Positions 6,709 to 14,273 of a stretch of 34,065 bases of DNA are shown here, piece by piece (within the stretch, counting starts at the first letter, position 1; every line of letters begins with the position of its first letter). This DNA is from a virus. The stretch covers positions 1 through 34,065 of IMG/VR virus record IMGVR_UViG_3300013131_005142. The stretch is one strand, 5' to 3'. Made by a program: the position numbers and the translations under genes. Below the pieces are notes generated by a model, which worked only from the letters and a program-made list of their open reading frames with translations, ran no database searches and was not told where the DNA came from.

Positions 6709-8860
6709 AAAACGGTTGAATCAAGGCGGTCACATCCTCGCCCATAATCTCTATGCGTGCGTCATCCAAGCAACCGGCCAGGACGGCCAGCCGGCCAAAG
6801 AACGGCAACTCAAAGCGCTGCCGGGAACGGGCGATAGCCTTGGCCTGCACGGCATAGTGCTCGTGGATCGCGTCCGTGTCCCGGCCGTGGACCAGGTGCG
6901 GGGCAGCCGTCGCCACGCTGATGATGCCGATGTCCTTGTAGTTGTAGAACACACCGAAGTGTTCAAGCACTCGGCGCAGCGGCTCGAACAGGTCGATCAT
7001 CTGCCGGACCTGCTGGCGCACCCAGTCGTTGTCCAGTTCCGGCCAGTGTTCGTTGCGCCGGGTGGACTCGATGAGGCAGACGATCAGGTGGGCATTGCGC
7101 GCCGCCATCGCGTCACGCATCTGCGAGCCAGCCATGTCAAATCCGGCCCGGGCGGCGGTCACCGCCCCGTTGGGATCGGTGGACATCATGAACGGCCAGA
7201 TCGCCGGGTTGCGGAGATGGGTCGTGTAGAGGGTCGCCTGCGCGTCCGGGCAGTTGGTCTTGGAACGATCAATGAGCCAGCCGGCTGGGTCCACCGTAGG
7301 CTGCGCAAACAGCGACCGGGAAAGGTGTTCAGCCGCCAGATGTATTTGACGCTTGAGAAACTGCTCCGGCCGGGCGTAGGCGATGCAGGCCGCCCGGAAC
7401 CGGGCGTCAGTGTAAGCTGCCGTCACTTCACGGTCAGCGAAGACGATCCGGTGAATCATGGGCCAGGTCTTCAAAAAGAAATCCAACTGGCACTCCAGCC
7501 ACCAGTCTTTGACGTTGTGGGAGTTCTCCCGCGCAAGCTCGTAAATCACCAGACTGTGCTCAGTCATTCGGACGGCCGGGGAAGGGTGTCTTACCCAGGC
7601 CAGGAACTTCTTCATCTGCTGGTTGTTCATCCCTTCCTCGCCCAGGTTGAAAATCCTGACCAGCACCTTCAACACTTCGTATTCCGCGTGCGGCAGGACA
7701 ATCCGCGTCGCTTGCTCCGGGGAGGATGAGCGGGTGAGGTTGAGTTCGCGCTCAACACTCAACTCGGGACATTTGGCCACCGCGGGTAGCGGCGGCGGTT
7801 CGGCAGGCGGCTCGGGCCGGGCGCTCAGGTCATGAGGCTGTGAAGGCTTGAAGACAGATCCGTCCTTGTTCAGCCGGGGATAGCTGATCTGCATGCCGAC
7901 CGGAATGAGGAAGGGAGCGCCGCCTTCCAGGGCGCAGGGGGCCAGCTTCAGGCCGGACCGCCGGGCGGCGGCGTCCATCTGCTGGATCTGCTGCTGGCGC
8001 TCGGGGCTCAGCCCGCCGGGAGCCGGCTTCCCCTCTTCCGGTTGGAGAACCTCCGCCGGCGCAGCCGGGGAATTCTTCAATCCCTCTTGCTGGTCATCCG
8101 GCGCATCTGGCATCTTCATCACCACATCCGCAACCCCCGGCGTCACGCCTGTTGAAGCAACACTAGGCACCGACCCAGCAACGCCAGAAACGCCAGCACC
8201 AGCATGGGATATAATTTGCCGGACCTCCGGCATAGGCTCCTCCGAAAAAACAGCCCGGTTTTGTCGGGTGTCTTTGGATTTATCCTCCTCGTCATGATCC
8301 ACTTCCACCAACTCGACGGACGGATCGGCAACCACGGTGTCAATCAGGATCTCAGCGGCCCGCATATCCTCCCGCGCCTGACGGAACCGTGTCAGATTCT
8401 GGAGGACGGTGTAGATGCCACGCGGTTCGAGCCGGAACCAGGCCATCTGGTATCCAGCCTCGTCAGTGCCATGCTTCCGCGAGATGATGCCCGCCTCCTC
8501 CAGCCTCTGGAGCGCAACACCTACGGCCGTGTGACCCAGCTTCACGGCGTTCTGAATCTCAGCCCGGAAGATGCGCACAAACCCTTCCGAGTCGATCGTC
8601 CGCTGGCGGATGTTCACGAACTCGGCGGCATTGTTGACCCTGAAGAGCCGCAGCAGGAACTTGAGCACCTTGCGGGTGCTGGAAGCCGCGCCTCCATTCC
8701 AGGTTGAGCAGCCGTCTCTGTCGGCACCAGTTCGGTGCTTGCGGCGGTCGATGTAGGTCAGCAGGTCTTCCCGGCAGAGGCCGACACGGTTGTCGGCCTG
8801 GAGGCTGAGCATGGCGGCAGCCAATGCCCGCCGCCCGTCTGGATACTCGGTAGTCAGCAT
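6692..8860 (-). CDS. Large winged-helix protein, candidate replication initiator or regulator
   Basis: 722 aa, family not recognised. Residues ~55-150 look like a winged helix: RKVLKFLLRLFRV, then GHTAVGVALQRLEEAGIISRK, which has the recognition-helix-plus-wing pattern of MarR/RepA-type domains. Residues ~200-370 form a low-complexity Pro/Glu/Gln/Ala linker. The C-terminal half (380-722) is mostly helical, rich in Arg, His and Trp. It is the first gene after the structured non-coding gap 8861-9253 and sits directly upstream of primase and polymerase; that position fits an origin-binding initiator or a transcription regulator acting on the gap (inference). Start is the ATG at 8860: an in-frame TAG lies 27 nt upstream with no alternative start between. 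The nearest purine-rich site (GGAAGGAG) is about 20 nt away, unusually far, so initiation may be atypical. Confidence 0.8.
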   Translation of the reverse strand: MLTTEYPDGRRALAAAMLSLQADNRVGLCREDLLTYIDRRKHRTGADRDGCSTWNGGAASSTRKVLKFLLRLFRVNNAAEFVNIRQRTIDSEGFVRIFRAEIQNAVKLGHTAVGVALQRLEEAGIISRKHGTDEAGYQMAWFRLEPRGIYTVLQNLTRFRQAREDMRAAEILIDTVVADPSVELVEVDHDEEDKSKDTRQNRAVFSEEPMPEVRQIISHAGAGVSGVAGSVPSVASTGVTPGVADVVMKMPDAPDDQQEGLKNSPAAPAEVLQPEEGKPAPGGLSPERQQQIQQMDAAARRSGLKLAPCALEGGAPFLIPVGMQISYPRLNKDGSVFKPSQPHDLSARPEPPAEPPPLPAVAKCPELSVERELNLTRSSSPEQATRIVLPHAEYEVLKVLVRIFNLGEEGMNNQQMKKFLAWVRHPSPAVRMTEHSLVIYELARENSHNVKDWWLECQLDFFLKTWPMIHRIVFADREVTAAYTDARFRAACIAYARPEQFLKRQIHLAAEHLSRSLFAQPTVDPAGWLIDRSKTNCPDAQATLYTTHLRNPAIWPFMMSTDPNGAVTAARAGFDMAGSQMRDAMAARNAHLIVCLIESTRRNEHWPELDNDWVRQQVRQMIDLFEPLRRVLEHFGVFYNYKDIGIISVATAAPHLVHGRDTDAIHEHYAVQAKAIARSRQRFELPFFGRLAVLAGCLDDARIEIMGEDVTALIQPFYAHAH

Positions 8861-8898
8861 AAAAATAAACGCGTCGGCTGGCTCCTTCCGCTACGCCT

Positions 8899-9012
8899 AA
8901 ATCATTACGCCCAACGCATTTCTGCGGACACACACGACCAAACGGCTCACGGACCAACCGACGCGTTCAAATCACGTCGTTGCAGTCGTGTGTTTCTTTT
9001 GGGCAATGATTT
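8899..9012. repeat. Imperfect long-range inverted repeat
   Basis: aaatcatt (8899-8906) pairs with aatgattt (9005-9012). acacacgac (8930-8938) pairs with gtcgtgtgt (8985-8993), 9 bp. In between, gccca (8909-8913) opposes the gggc at 9001-9004. The enclosed ~46 nt also contains short cgacg/cgtcg arms. It lies upstream of the winged-helix gene start at 8860. Could be an RNA leader structure, a binding site or part of an origin. Confidence 0.5.
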
Positions 9013-9072
9013 CGTTAAGGCAAACGCAGCGTGAGGAGACACACTACGAGCGCGGAAAGATCGATTCGACGT

Positions 9073-9182
9073 GCCAAGATTGACCGACGGTAACCAGCCG
9101 TCAACAAATTTCTTGCTGGTCGAGATTTCTCAATCAGGCTCCGCGACAGGATGGGTCGGCTGGATACCCGGCTCAATCTGGC
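9073..9182. repeat. Long imperfect hairpin, about 24 paired bases
   Basis: Left arm 9073-9100 and right arm 9157-9182. gccaagattga (9073-9083) pairs with tcaatctggc (9173-9182) with one bulge. ccg (9084-9086) pairs with cgg (9169-9171). ggta (9089-9092) pairs with tacc (9165-9168), and ccagccg (9094-9100) pairs with cggctgg (9157-9163), the last two separated by a single symmetric mismatch. The loop is 56 nt. The left arm also contains a separate 25-bp dyad (9080-9104). The base pairing is direct observation; function is unknown. Confidence 0.6.
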
Positions 9183-9212
9183 GACGCCCTCAGCAAGCGT
9201 TGCCTCCTGGCT

Positions 9213-9247
9213 GATGCCGGCGGGAACGCCCTGTTCCCGCCGGCATC
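9213..9247. terminator. Perfect 15-bp GC-rich hairpin after the DnaB-like helicase gene
   Basis: gatgccggcgggaac (9213-9227), loop gccct, then the exact reverse complement (9233-9247). It begins 6 nt past the helicase stop on the minus strand. Read on the minus strand no T-run follows, so it would be an atypical terminator or a 3'-end-stabilising hairpin. Read on the plus strand it is followed by TTTGTGT, a weak U-tract, and could end a plus-strand RNA made from the gap. Confidence 0.55.
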
Positions 9248-9253
9248 TTTGTG

Positions 9254-10759
9254 TCATGCCGCACCGCCGCCCGCCATCTTATCCTCGACTGAAGCTAGTC
9301 GCTGCTCCTCGAACACAACGCGCACCTTGACGGCACCAGCCGGACCGTAGCGGCACTTGTCCACATTCAGGAACTGATACGGCAAAAGCCGACGGCCGAC
9401 GTTGTCCTGGAACTGATTGTCCTTCCCTTCAGTCAAGGATGAGATCCCGATCCAGTTGTGCACGTTGTTAGACATGGTCTTGCATTCGGAAAGCATGTCC
9501 ATGGTGGGTTTGGCCTTGCGCGCGGCCTTCACCTTGTCCAACTGCGCCATCACGAAATTGATCGTGTTATGCCGCTTTCCGTGCTGAATGAGATGATTCA
9601 CCGATTCCTCGAACAACAACCGACGGCGAGCCAGGTCCTTGTCCTTCTCCAGTGCACCTCCAACCCAGTCCATGATGACAACCTTAGGTTCAAACCCGGC
9701 AGCCTTGAGCTTGGAGATCTCGTTGTCAAACTCTCCCACCATCGAATGAGTCTCCTGAGTCCAGTCGATGATCCAAAGCAGTTGTGCCATGAGCGCATCC
9801 AGCTTCATCAGATTTGGACCGTAAAGCGGATCCACCCACAACTGCACCGGAATCAGGTTAGTCAGCACGCCGGTCTTGTTGTTGTCGTCAAGCACCACGC
9901 CGGCTTCGAGCCTGCGGGCCGGCATCTTGCAGTAGTTCTGCACCATCCTGGTGACCAGCTTGTGCGGCGGCTCCTCCGTCGTAATGATGGCTACTCGACG
10001 ACCAGTCAGCATCGCTTGGATGGTTGCCTGAACGGCCAGCACGGTCTTGCCGCCGCCGTTCATGCCGGCAATCATGGTGGTCTCGCCCCACGAATAGCCG
10101 CCGCCCAGTGCTGCGTCCAGATCCGTCAACCCGGTAGGCATCCGACCCTTGAGCAGCCGGGTTCCCCGGAGCACCTGATGGCCGGCGACCAGCCGGCTGA
10201 CCCCCACCTGCGCATCTCTCCTCGCCTTGACCAGCGTGCTTTCCAGCGCGTCCAGCGTGAGGTTCTCCGCCGCGGCCTTGGCGGTGATGCGCGCGACCGT
10301 CTGCGTGGATATGCGCAGGTCGATCCAGTATTGCAGGGCTTCCCCGCCCAGTGCCTCCAGAAACGCCTGGGTTGGGGCGGCGGTGGCGTAGAGGTCCAGC
10401 TTGATGTCCTGCAGGATCTCCTGGGCCACCTCGCCCGGAATCCGCCCCTGGTTGGCCGAGTCGATCAGGATGGCCTCCAGGTGCGCCTGGGGTATGTCCA
10501 TGTCCTGCTGGGCGACGATGTTGTCGTAGAGCCGCCAGATCTGGTCGGCGTGCTGGTAGATGACGTTGAACCGGCTCGTGCTGAAGTCCGGCCGCCAGCG
10601 GCCGGTGTTGGGGTCGAACGGGCAGATCTGGTGCCGGTGGTCCCGGTAGAACCGCAGCGAGCGCACCACGGCGGTCAGCACGTAGCGCTCGAACGTGGTC
10701 ATGCTGGTGTCCACCAGCATCTGCAGCGGGGAGACCGGTGGTGGTTGGTTACTCGCCAT
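9254..10759 (-). CDS. DnaB-like replicative helicase
   Basis: 501 aa, RecA-fold hexameric helicase of the DnaB/phage T4 gp41 type. TGLTDLDAALGGGYSWGET (209-227) is the typical entry to the DnaB core. Walker A is GMNGGGKT (232-239), the ITTEEP stretch (259-264) follows, Walker B is VVIMDW (360-365), and INFVMAQLD (400-408) fits the sensor/Q motif. The N-terminal ~190 residues correspond to the primase-interacting region and are divergent. It would unwind parental DNA 5'-3' and recruit the primase. The ATG at 10759 overlaps the upstream gene by 11 bp. Directly after its stop lies a perfect 15-bp hairpin, and then the non-coding gap. Confidence 0.92.
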   Translation of the reverse strand: MASNQPPPVSPLQMLVDTSMTTFERYVLTAVVRSLRFYRDHRHQICPFDPNTGRWRPDFSTSRFNVIYQHADQIWRLYDNIVAQQDMDIPQAHLEAILIDSANQGRIPGEVAQEILQDIKLDLYATAAPTQAFLEALGGEALQYWIDLRISTQTVARITAKAAAENLTLDALESTLVKARRDAQVGVSRLVAGHQVLRGTRLLKGRMPTGLTDLDAALGGGYSWGETTMIAGMNGGGKTVLAVQATIQAMLTGRRVAIITTEEPPHKLVTRMVQNYCKMPARRLEAGVVLDDNNKTGVLTNLIPVQLWVDPLYGPNLMKLDALMAQLLWIIDWTQETHSMVGEFDNEISKLKAAGFEPKVVIMDWVGGALEKDKDLARRRLLFEESVNHLIQHGKRHNTINFVMAQLDKVKAARKAKPTMDMLSECKTMSNNVHNWIGISSLTEGKDNQFQDNVGRRLLPYQFLNVDKCRYGPAGAVKVRVVFEEQRLASVEDKMAGGGAA

Positions 10760-11345
10760 ACTTGATGAGTCGGTCCAGCAGCTTTCGATCCGTGCCCAGT
10801 TTCACCAGGGCGTCATACAGTGGCGGACAGCCGCCAATTTCCTGCGCCGCTGTGCGGCCATACGACGCCCAGATTGGAGGATAGTCCGGCGCCAGCAGCA
10901 CGCGCACCCAGGCCGGCAGGTTGTTGGCCTCGACCATGAGCGCCTCGGCTGGTGTGGCGAACGGATGGTTCAAGGACATCGACAGACCCGTCACCAGCTT
11001 GCTCTGCGTGTTCAACAGGAACGGATCCTCGTCGTCCTTGGCGTGGTTGGCGCGCTGGTATTCGTGATACCACTTGATGGCCGCACCGCCCGTCAACTGC
11101 TGCGGAAACGGTCCGCCCGGCACCGTGTTGTAGATGAACGCTGCCAGCACGAACGCGTAAGGACTGGCCCGCAGTCCGGCACAATTTTCCGCCGCGCGCT
11201 CCCAGATCTCCGGCTTCCTGAACCTGGCGTGCGGTCGGTAGGTGGTGTTACGCTGCTGCTGTTTCAAATGGCTGAAATGCTTCCGGATCTGCGCCTCGAT
11301 CTCCGCCAAGTTCACCGGCGACTGGTTGTCACTCTGGCTGGTCAT
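10749..11345 (-). CDS. Hypothetical protein, 198 aa, next to the replicative helicase
   Basis: Starts MTSQSDNQSPVNLAEIEAQ; a GAGAAG purine stretch lies about 9 nt before the ATG. The protein is globular, aromatic and proline-containing (FVLAAFIYNTVPGGPFPQQL, AIKWYHEYQRANHAK), with no P-loop, so it is not an AAA+ DnaC-type loader. It overlaps the helicase start by 11 bp and its upstream neighbour by 17 bp. Phages often place a helicase loader or modulator directly before the helicase, so such a role is possible, but it rests on context alone. Confidence 0.72.
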   Translation of the reverse strand: MTSQSDNQSPVNLAEIEAQIRKHFSHLKQQQRNTTYRPHARFRKPEIWERAAENCAGLRASPYAFVLAAFIYNTVPGGPFPQQLTGGAAIKWYHEYQRANHAKDDEDPFLLNTQSKLVTGLSMSLNHPFATPAEALMVEANNLPAWVRVLLAPDYPPIWASYGRTAAQEIGGCPPLYDALVKLGTDRKLLDRLIKYGE

Positions 11346-11547
11346 AGCAATACTTCTCTGCGCCGACCGGGTGTTCCTGGAATCGGCGGGCCTGGGTGTT
11401 TAACCGGCGGCGGAATTTTTGCAAGTCCTCCGCGCGGGAATCGCCAGCCTGTGCCAGCAGCATCTGCACTTCGCTCAGTTTTCCCGCCGCCTCATCCAGC
11501 AGCGACAGCACTTTCTGCTGGTTATTCTTCTTCGGATGCGTCGCCAT
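11329..11547 (-). CDS. Small hypothetical protein, 72 aa
   Basis: Highly charged, predicted helical protein (KVLSLLDEAAGKLSEVQMLL), starting MATHPKKNNQQ and ending KYCYDQPE. It overlaps the upstream gene by 26 bp and the downstream gene by 17 bp. The heptad-like leucine spacing suggests a short coiled coil. No family was recognised. Supported mainly by filling the gap between two real genes in the same operon. Confidence 0.6.
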   Translation of the reverse strand: MATHPKKNNQQKVLSLLDEAAGKLSEVQMLLAQAGDSRAEDLQKFRRRLNTQARRFQEHPVGAEKYCYDQPE

Positions 11548-12130
11548 TTTCTTCGGAGGGTTGTGCGGTCAGCCAGTAGATCTCACCAGTCGGGGCGTCA
11601 TGATGCGACACCCGCATGGCTAGATGCTCAGGATGAATGTGGATGGTGAAGCTGCAGTCCGTGTTGGGTAATACCGTCCGTAGCAACTCCTTCCCGGTTC
11701 GCGCACTGAACAGCTTGTAGCCGCGACGTTTCATCCAGCCCATCTGGCGGCCTTGTGCCAGCCAGTCTGTGATGCCCAGGTCTTCGATGACACCGGTCAG
11801 TGCCTCCACCAGGTTGTCGTATTCGTCCTGGCAATACATCTCCAGCAGGCTGTCGCGCTCGCAGACCTTCATCAGCCGTTTGAACCAGGCCGGATGCTCT
11901 TTCTCGAACCAGACGCTCCACTCGGACACCTGGCCAGTAGCCTGACCTGCTTTGAGCAAGGCCATCAGTTCGTGGTGCTCTTCGAGCCCAAGCTCCAACT
12001 TGTTCTGGTCGTCCAAGTAGTCGTCCAGCGTTTGATCGAACACCTGCCGCCGCGCACGGTCCCAGGTTTCGCTCGAATCCCACTCCAGATAACGCTCGCA
12101 CTCAAACGCCAGTTTTTCCACGTCAATCAT
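11522..12130 (-). CDS. Hypothetical acidic protein, 202 aa
   Basis: Starts MIDVEKLAFECERYLEWD and ends in an acidic tail (ENGDASEEE). The ATG at 12130 overlaps the SF2 helicase TGA by 4 bp, indicating translational coupling. The sequence is helical and acidic in its first 140 residues, followed by a beta-rich end (CSFTIHIHPEHLAMRVSHHD, EIYWLTAQ). No motif was recognised. Likely an accessory factor of the recombination or replication genes by position only. Confidence 0.72.
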   Translation of the reverse strand: MIDVEKLAFECERYLEWDSSETWDRARRQVFDQTLDDYLDDQNKLELGLEEHHELMALLKAGQATGQVSEWSVWFEKEHPAWFKRLMKVCERDSLLEMYCQDEYDNLVEALTGVIEDLGITDWLAQGRQMGWMKRRGYKLFSARTGKELLRTVLPNTDCSFTIHIHPEHLAMRVSHHDAPTGEIYWLTAQPSEENGDASEEE

Positions 12131-13581
12131 GTCAGTTTGATTTCATCTACCCGCCTCACTCGCACCACATCGTAACCATTCTCCCGATACACCTTCTCCC
12201 GGGCAGCGCAGTCACGCACCACCGCCGTCACGCCCTTGCCGCAGCAGTCGTAGGGCGCCTGAAAGGCGAAGTCGATCATGTAGCCGCACGCCTTGCCTGG
12301 CCGTATCTGCGCCAGTCGGCCCGGTTTCTGTGTGCTGGTGGTGGAACCGCCGCCACCCGCCGCGTTCACTATGACCCGTAGATCCGGGAAGGTGACGCCC
12401 TGGGCATAGATGTCCGTGGCGATGCAGCGCTTGATCACGTTGCCCGCCATGTCCTCCATGGACTTTCGTCGTTCCGCCGGTGACATGCGCGAGGCCACGG
12501 CGATGGTCCCGTTGTCCACCATCAACTGCACCAGGTCGGCCTGCTTGATCTCATCCACGAACACCAGCGTCTGCCAGTCCTCCGGAATGGCCTGGGCCGT
12601 GATCCGACGCACCGTCTGGTTGAACTCCTCGCTCTGGTAGATCAGACGGCGGTAGGCGGACAGCCGGTCAGTGATGCTGGCGAAATGATCCGGCACCGGC
12701 ATCTCCAGCACGAACACCTTGATGTTGCAGATGGCGTTTTCAGCCACTGCCTCCTTGAAGGTCTTCTCCGCCAGCACTGGTCCGATCACTCCGAACATGA
12801 CCTTGTCAGCATGGTCGAATCGTCCGGTTAGTGTTGCGCCAAAGCCGTAATTTCTGGCCTGGGTGAACGCCATGATCTTGGCCAGCCGGCTGGCCGCCGG
12901 CAGCGCGTGCGGTTCGTCGATCAACAGCAGACGGGTCGCCGCGGCGTCAACTTTGTGCAGCGAATCCATGCTGACCACCGAGATGTCGTCCGACGGCTTG
13001 CGGTCCTTGCTGCCCGAGAACACACCCCGTATGTCCCGCTGCGGCAGCCAGCCGCGCAGATCCTTAACCAACTGGTCCAGCAGACTGGCGCCGGGTGCGG
13101 TGATGACGGTAGGGACGTGCGGGAATACGGCGCAGGTGTTGGCCAGTAGGGCCGTTTTACCGTAGCGCGTGGGGGCTTTCAACAACCCCGACCGGCACGG
13201 CTGCAACATCTTGACGAACATCTCGAACTGGCTGTGCCGGAACCCCCGCGCCTGTGCGATCAGCGGGTTGGGGAATGGCACCCTCCGGTCGGCAAACTGC
13301 ACCTGCATGCCGGCCTTCTGCGTCAGTTCCAGCACCTTGTCCAGAAAGCCCTGGTAGGTGACGATCACCTTCGGGTTCTGGTTCAGCACCCGGAACAGAT
13401 CCACCTTTTCGGACGTCACCTCGGCGGGCAGATGCGGCGCCGGCTTCTCCAGCGACCGGTGATAGTAGTGCAGCCAGTTCTCCACCGTGGGGTGAGGATG
13501 ACAGATGATCAGGTCCGCGTTGGACCACAGCAAGCGGGACGTGTTGGGTGGAACCGGAGGCTCCAGCGGATTGAGCGACAT
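12127..13581 (-). CDS. SF2 DNA helicase, UvsW-like
   Basis: 484 aa from ATG 13581; a TTG at 13635 is in frame but less likely. N-terminal VIVTYQGFLDKVLELTQ resembles the substrate-recognition domain of UvsW-type helicases. Motif I is KAPTRYGKT (about 135-143), motif II LLLIDEPH (DEPH, 222-225), motif III GFGATLTG, and motif VI region QKPGRLAQIRPGK (Q-x-x-GR-x-x-R pattern). These are the marks of superfamily 2 translocases. UvsW of T4 remodels R-loops and stalled forks and promotes recombination-dependent replication, and the neighbouring SbcC/SbcD homologues support the same pathway. Its first 425 bp overlap, in another frame, the long ORF starting at 14026. Confidence 0.88.
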   Translation of the reverse strand: MSLNPLEPPVPPNTSRLLWSNADLIICHPHPTVENWLHYYHRSLEKPAPHLPAEVTSEKVDLFRVLNQNPKVIVTYQGFLDKVLELTQKAGMQVQFADRRVPFPNPLIAQARGFRHSQFEMFVKMLQPCRSGLLKAPTRYGKTALLANTCAVFPHVPTVITAPGASLLDQLVKDLRGWLPQRDIRGVFSGSKDRKPSDDISVVSMDSLHKVDAAATRLLLIDEPHALPAASRLAKIMAFTQARNYGFGATLTGRFDHADKVMFGVIGPVLAEKTFKEAVAENAICNIKVFVLEMPVPDHFASITDRLSAYRRLIYQSEEFNQTVRRITAQAIPEDWQTLVFVDEIKQADLVQLMVDNGTIAVASRMSPAERRKSMEDMAGNVIKRCIATDIYAQGVTFPDLRVIVNAAGGGGSTTSTQKPGRLAQIRPGKACGYMIDFAFQAPYDCCGKGVTAVVRDCAAREKVYRENGYDVVRVRRVDEIKLT

Positions 13582-14026
13582 GATTTGATTCAAGCGACAG
13601 AACAGAGAAACGGCCGAAGCCAAACTTCGAGCCAAACGGCGACAGCCCGAGATACTCGCCCACGCAATCCAGCAGCGCCTGCATGGCGGTCGGTGGAGGA
13701 AAGCCGGGCTGATCTTCTCGGATCAGCAGGTTGACCGTCAGCACCGTGCCCTTGCGGATACTCTCAAAAAGCTCCGCCTGGACCCGGGAGAATTCGCGGC
13801 GATACAGATGCAGCGTGGGGGCGCGCAGCCGACGTTCCGGCTGGATGGTGCGGGTGTCGTAACGCAAGCCCAGGCTCTTGGCGGCGGCATTCAACTGGTC
13901 CTGCCAGAGCCGGATGTCCACGACGAGATCGCCCTGCTCCTTGCGGAACCGGCGCACGCCATGGACATCCGGACGGAGATCACCGAGGAATGGGGAGAGC
14001 AGCTTTAGCCTGGCTGTCATCAGCAT
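13157..14026 (-). CDS. Phage protein of unknown function with anomalous 3' overlap
   Basis: The start is taken as the ATG at 14026, with GGGAG about 11 nt upstream; an ATG at 14083 also exists. The first ~148 residues look like a real protein: MLMTARLKLLSPFLGDLRP through SPFGSKFGFGRFSVLSLES, a pattern in which an FGFGRF stretch is usually close to the C-terminus. After that point no stop appears for ~142 codons; the remaining sequence is rich in Gly, Ala, Pro, Ser and Arg and is simply the SF2 helicase gene read in another frame. The true product probably should end near 13580. Either the stop was lost, the extension is real, or there is a sequence error. No family was assigned. Codons in the tail should not be used for functional inference. 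Confidence 0.6.
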   Translation of the reverse strand: MLMTARLKLLSPFLGDLRPDVHGVRRFRKEQGDLVVDIRLWQDQLNAAAKSLGLRYDTRTIQPERRLRAPTLHLYRREFSRVQAELFESIRKGTVLTVNLLIREDQPGFPPPTAMQALLDCVGEYLGLSPFGSKFGFGRFSVLSLESNHVAQSAGASGSTQHVPLAVVQRGPDHLSSSPHGGELAALLSPVAGEAGAASARRGDVRKGGSVPGAEPEPEGDRHLPGLSGQGAGTDAEGRHAGAVCRPEGAIPQPADRTGAGVPAQPVRDVRQDVAAVPVGVVESPHALR

Positions 14027-14057
14027 GCCGCCAGCATCTCCCGACACCGCAGCTTCG

Positions 14058-14273
14058 TCAACGATCCTCCTGACCCATGTCAATGGCCTCCTGCAGCAAC
14101 TGGACCGCGTCCTGCACTTGGGCCAGCCGTTTGGCGCGCGGACTTTTGCTGGCAGTGTCGATCATCTCTTCTTCGGACACCAGACCCTCCAGATGCCCGA
14201 CCAACAACGGCAGCGTGTAACCACTGTCGTAACTCGACGACAGGGAACCGAACGGACGCAGTTTAGCCGCCAT
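14058..14273 (-). CDS. Small hypothetical protein, 71 aa
   Basis: The start is placed at ATG 14273 (MAAKLRPFGSLSSSYDSGYT), which overlaps the end of the previous gene by 11 bp. Upstream codons of the same frame are that gene's shadow. The product ends in a charged helix (LAQVQDAVQLLQEAIDMGQEDR region). It may extend or pair through this helix. Unknown family; small coupled operon member. Confidence 0.62.
   Translation of the reverse strand: MAAKLRPFGSLSSSYDSGYTLPLLVGHLEGLVSEEEMIDTASKSPRAKRLAQVQDAVQLLQEAIDMGQEDR

Larger units (their letters stand above)
8861..9253. other. Structured non-coding gap in the replication block (candidate origin, ncRNA or leader)
   Basis: 393 bp without a convincing gene, the only large break in the 22-kb minus-strand run. 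It contains a distant inverted repeat (8899-9012), a long near-continuous hairpin (9073-9182) and a perfect 15-bp hairpin (9213-9247). An 80-aa frame at 9015-9257 crosses two of the structures, has no homology-like pattern and is treated as spurious. The region lies between the DnaB-like helicase stop and the winged-helix gene start, so it should hold the promoter for the primase/polymerase genes. A replication origin or a structured RNA are the other readings. No clear sigma-70 promoter was found on either strand. Confidence 0.6.

Noticed and set aside
9015-9257. 80-aa minus-strand frame in the non-coding gap
   Set aside because: It runs through the long hairpin and the perfect 15-bp hairpin, overlaps the helicase stop, and its Arg/Ser/Leu-rich sequence has no protein-like pattern.
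9458-10765. 435-aa plus-strand frame antisense to the DnaB-like helicase
   Set aside because: His/Gln/Arg-rich composition typical of the complement of GC-rich genes; the minus frame carries clear Walker motifs.
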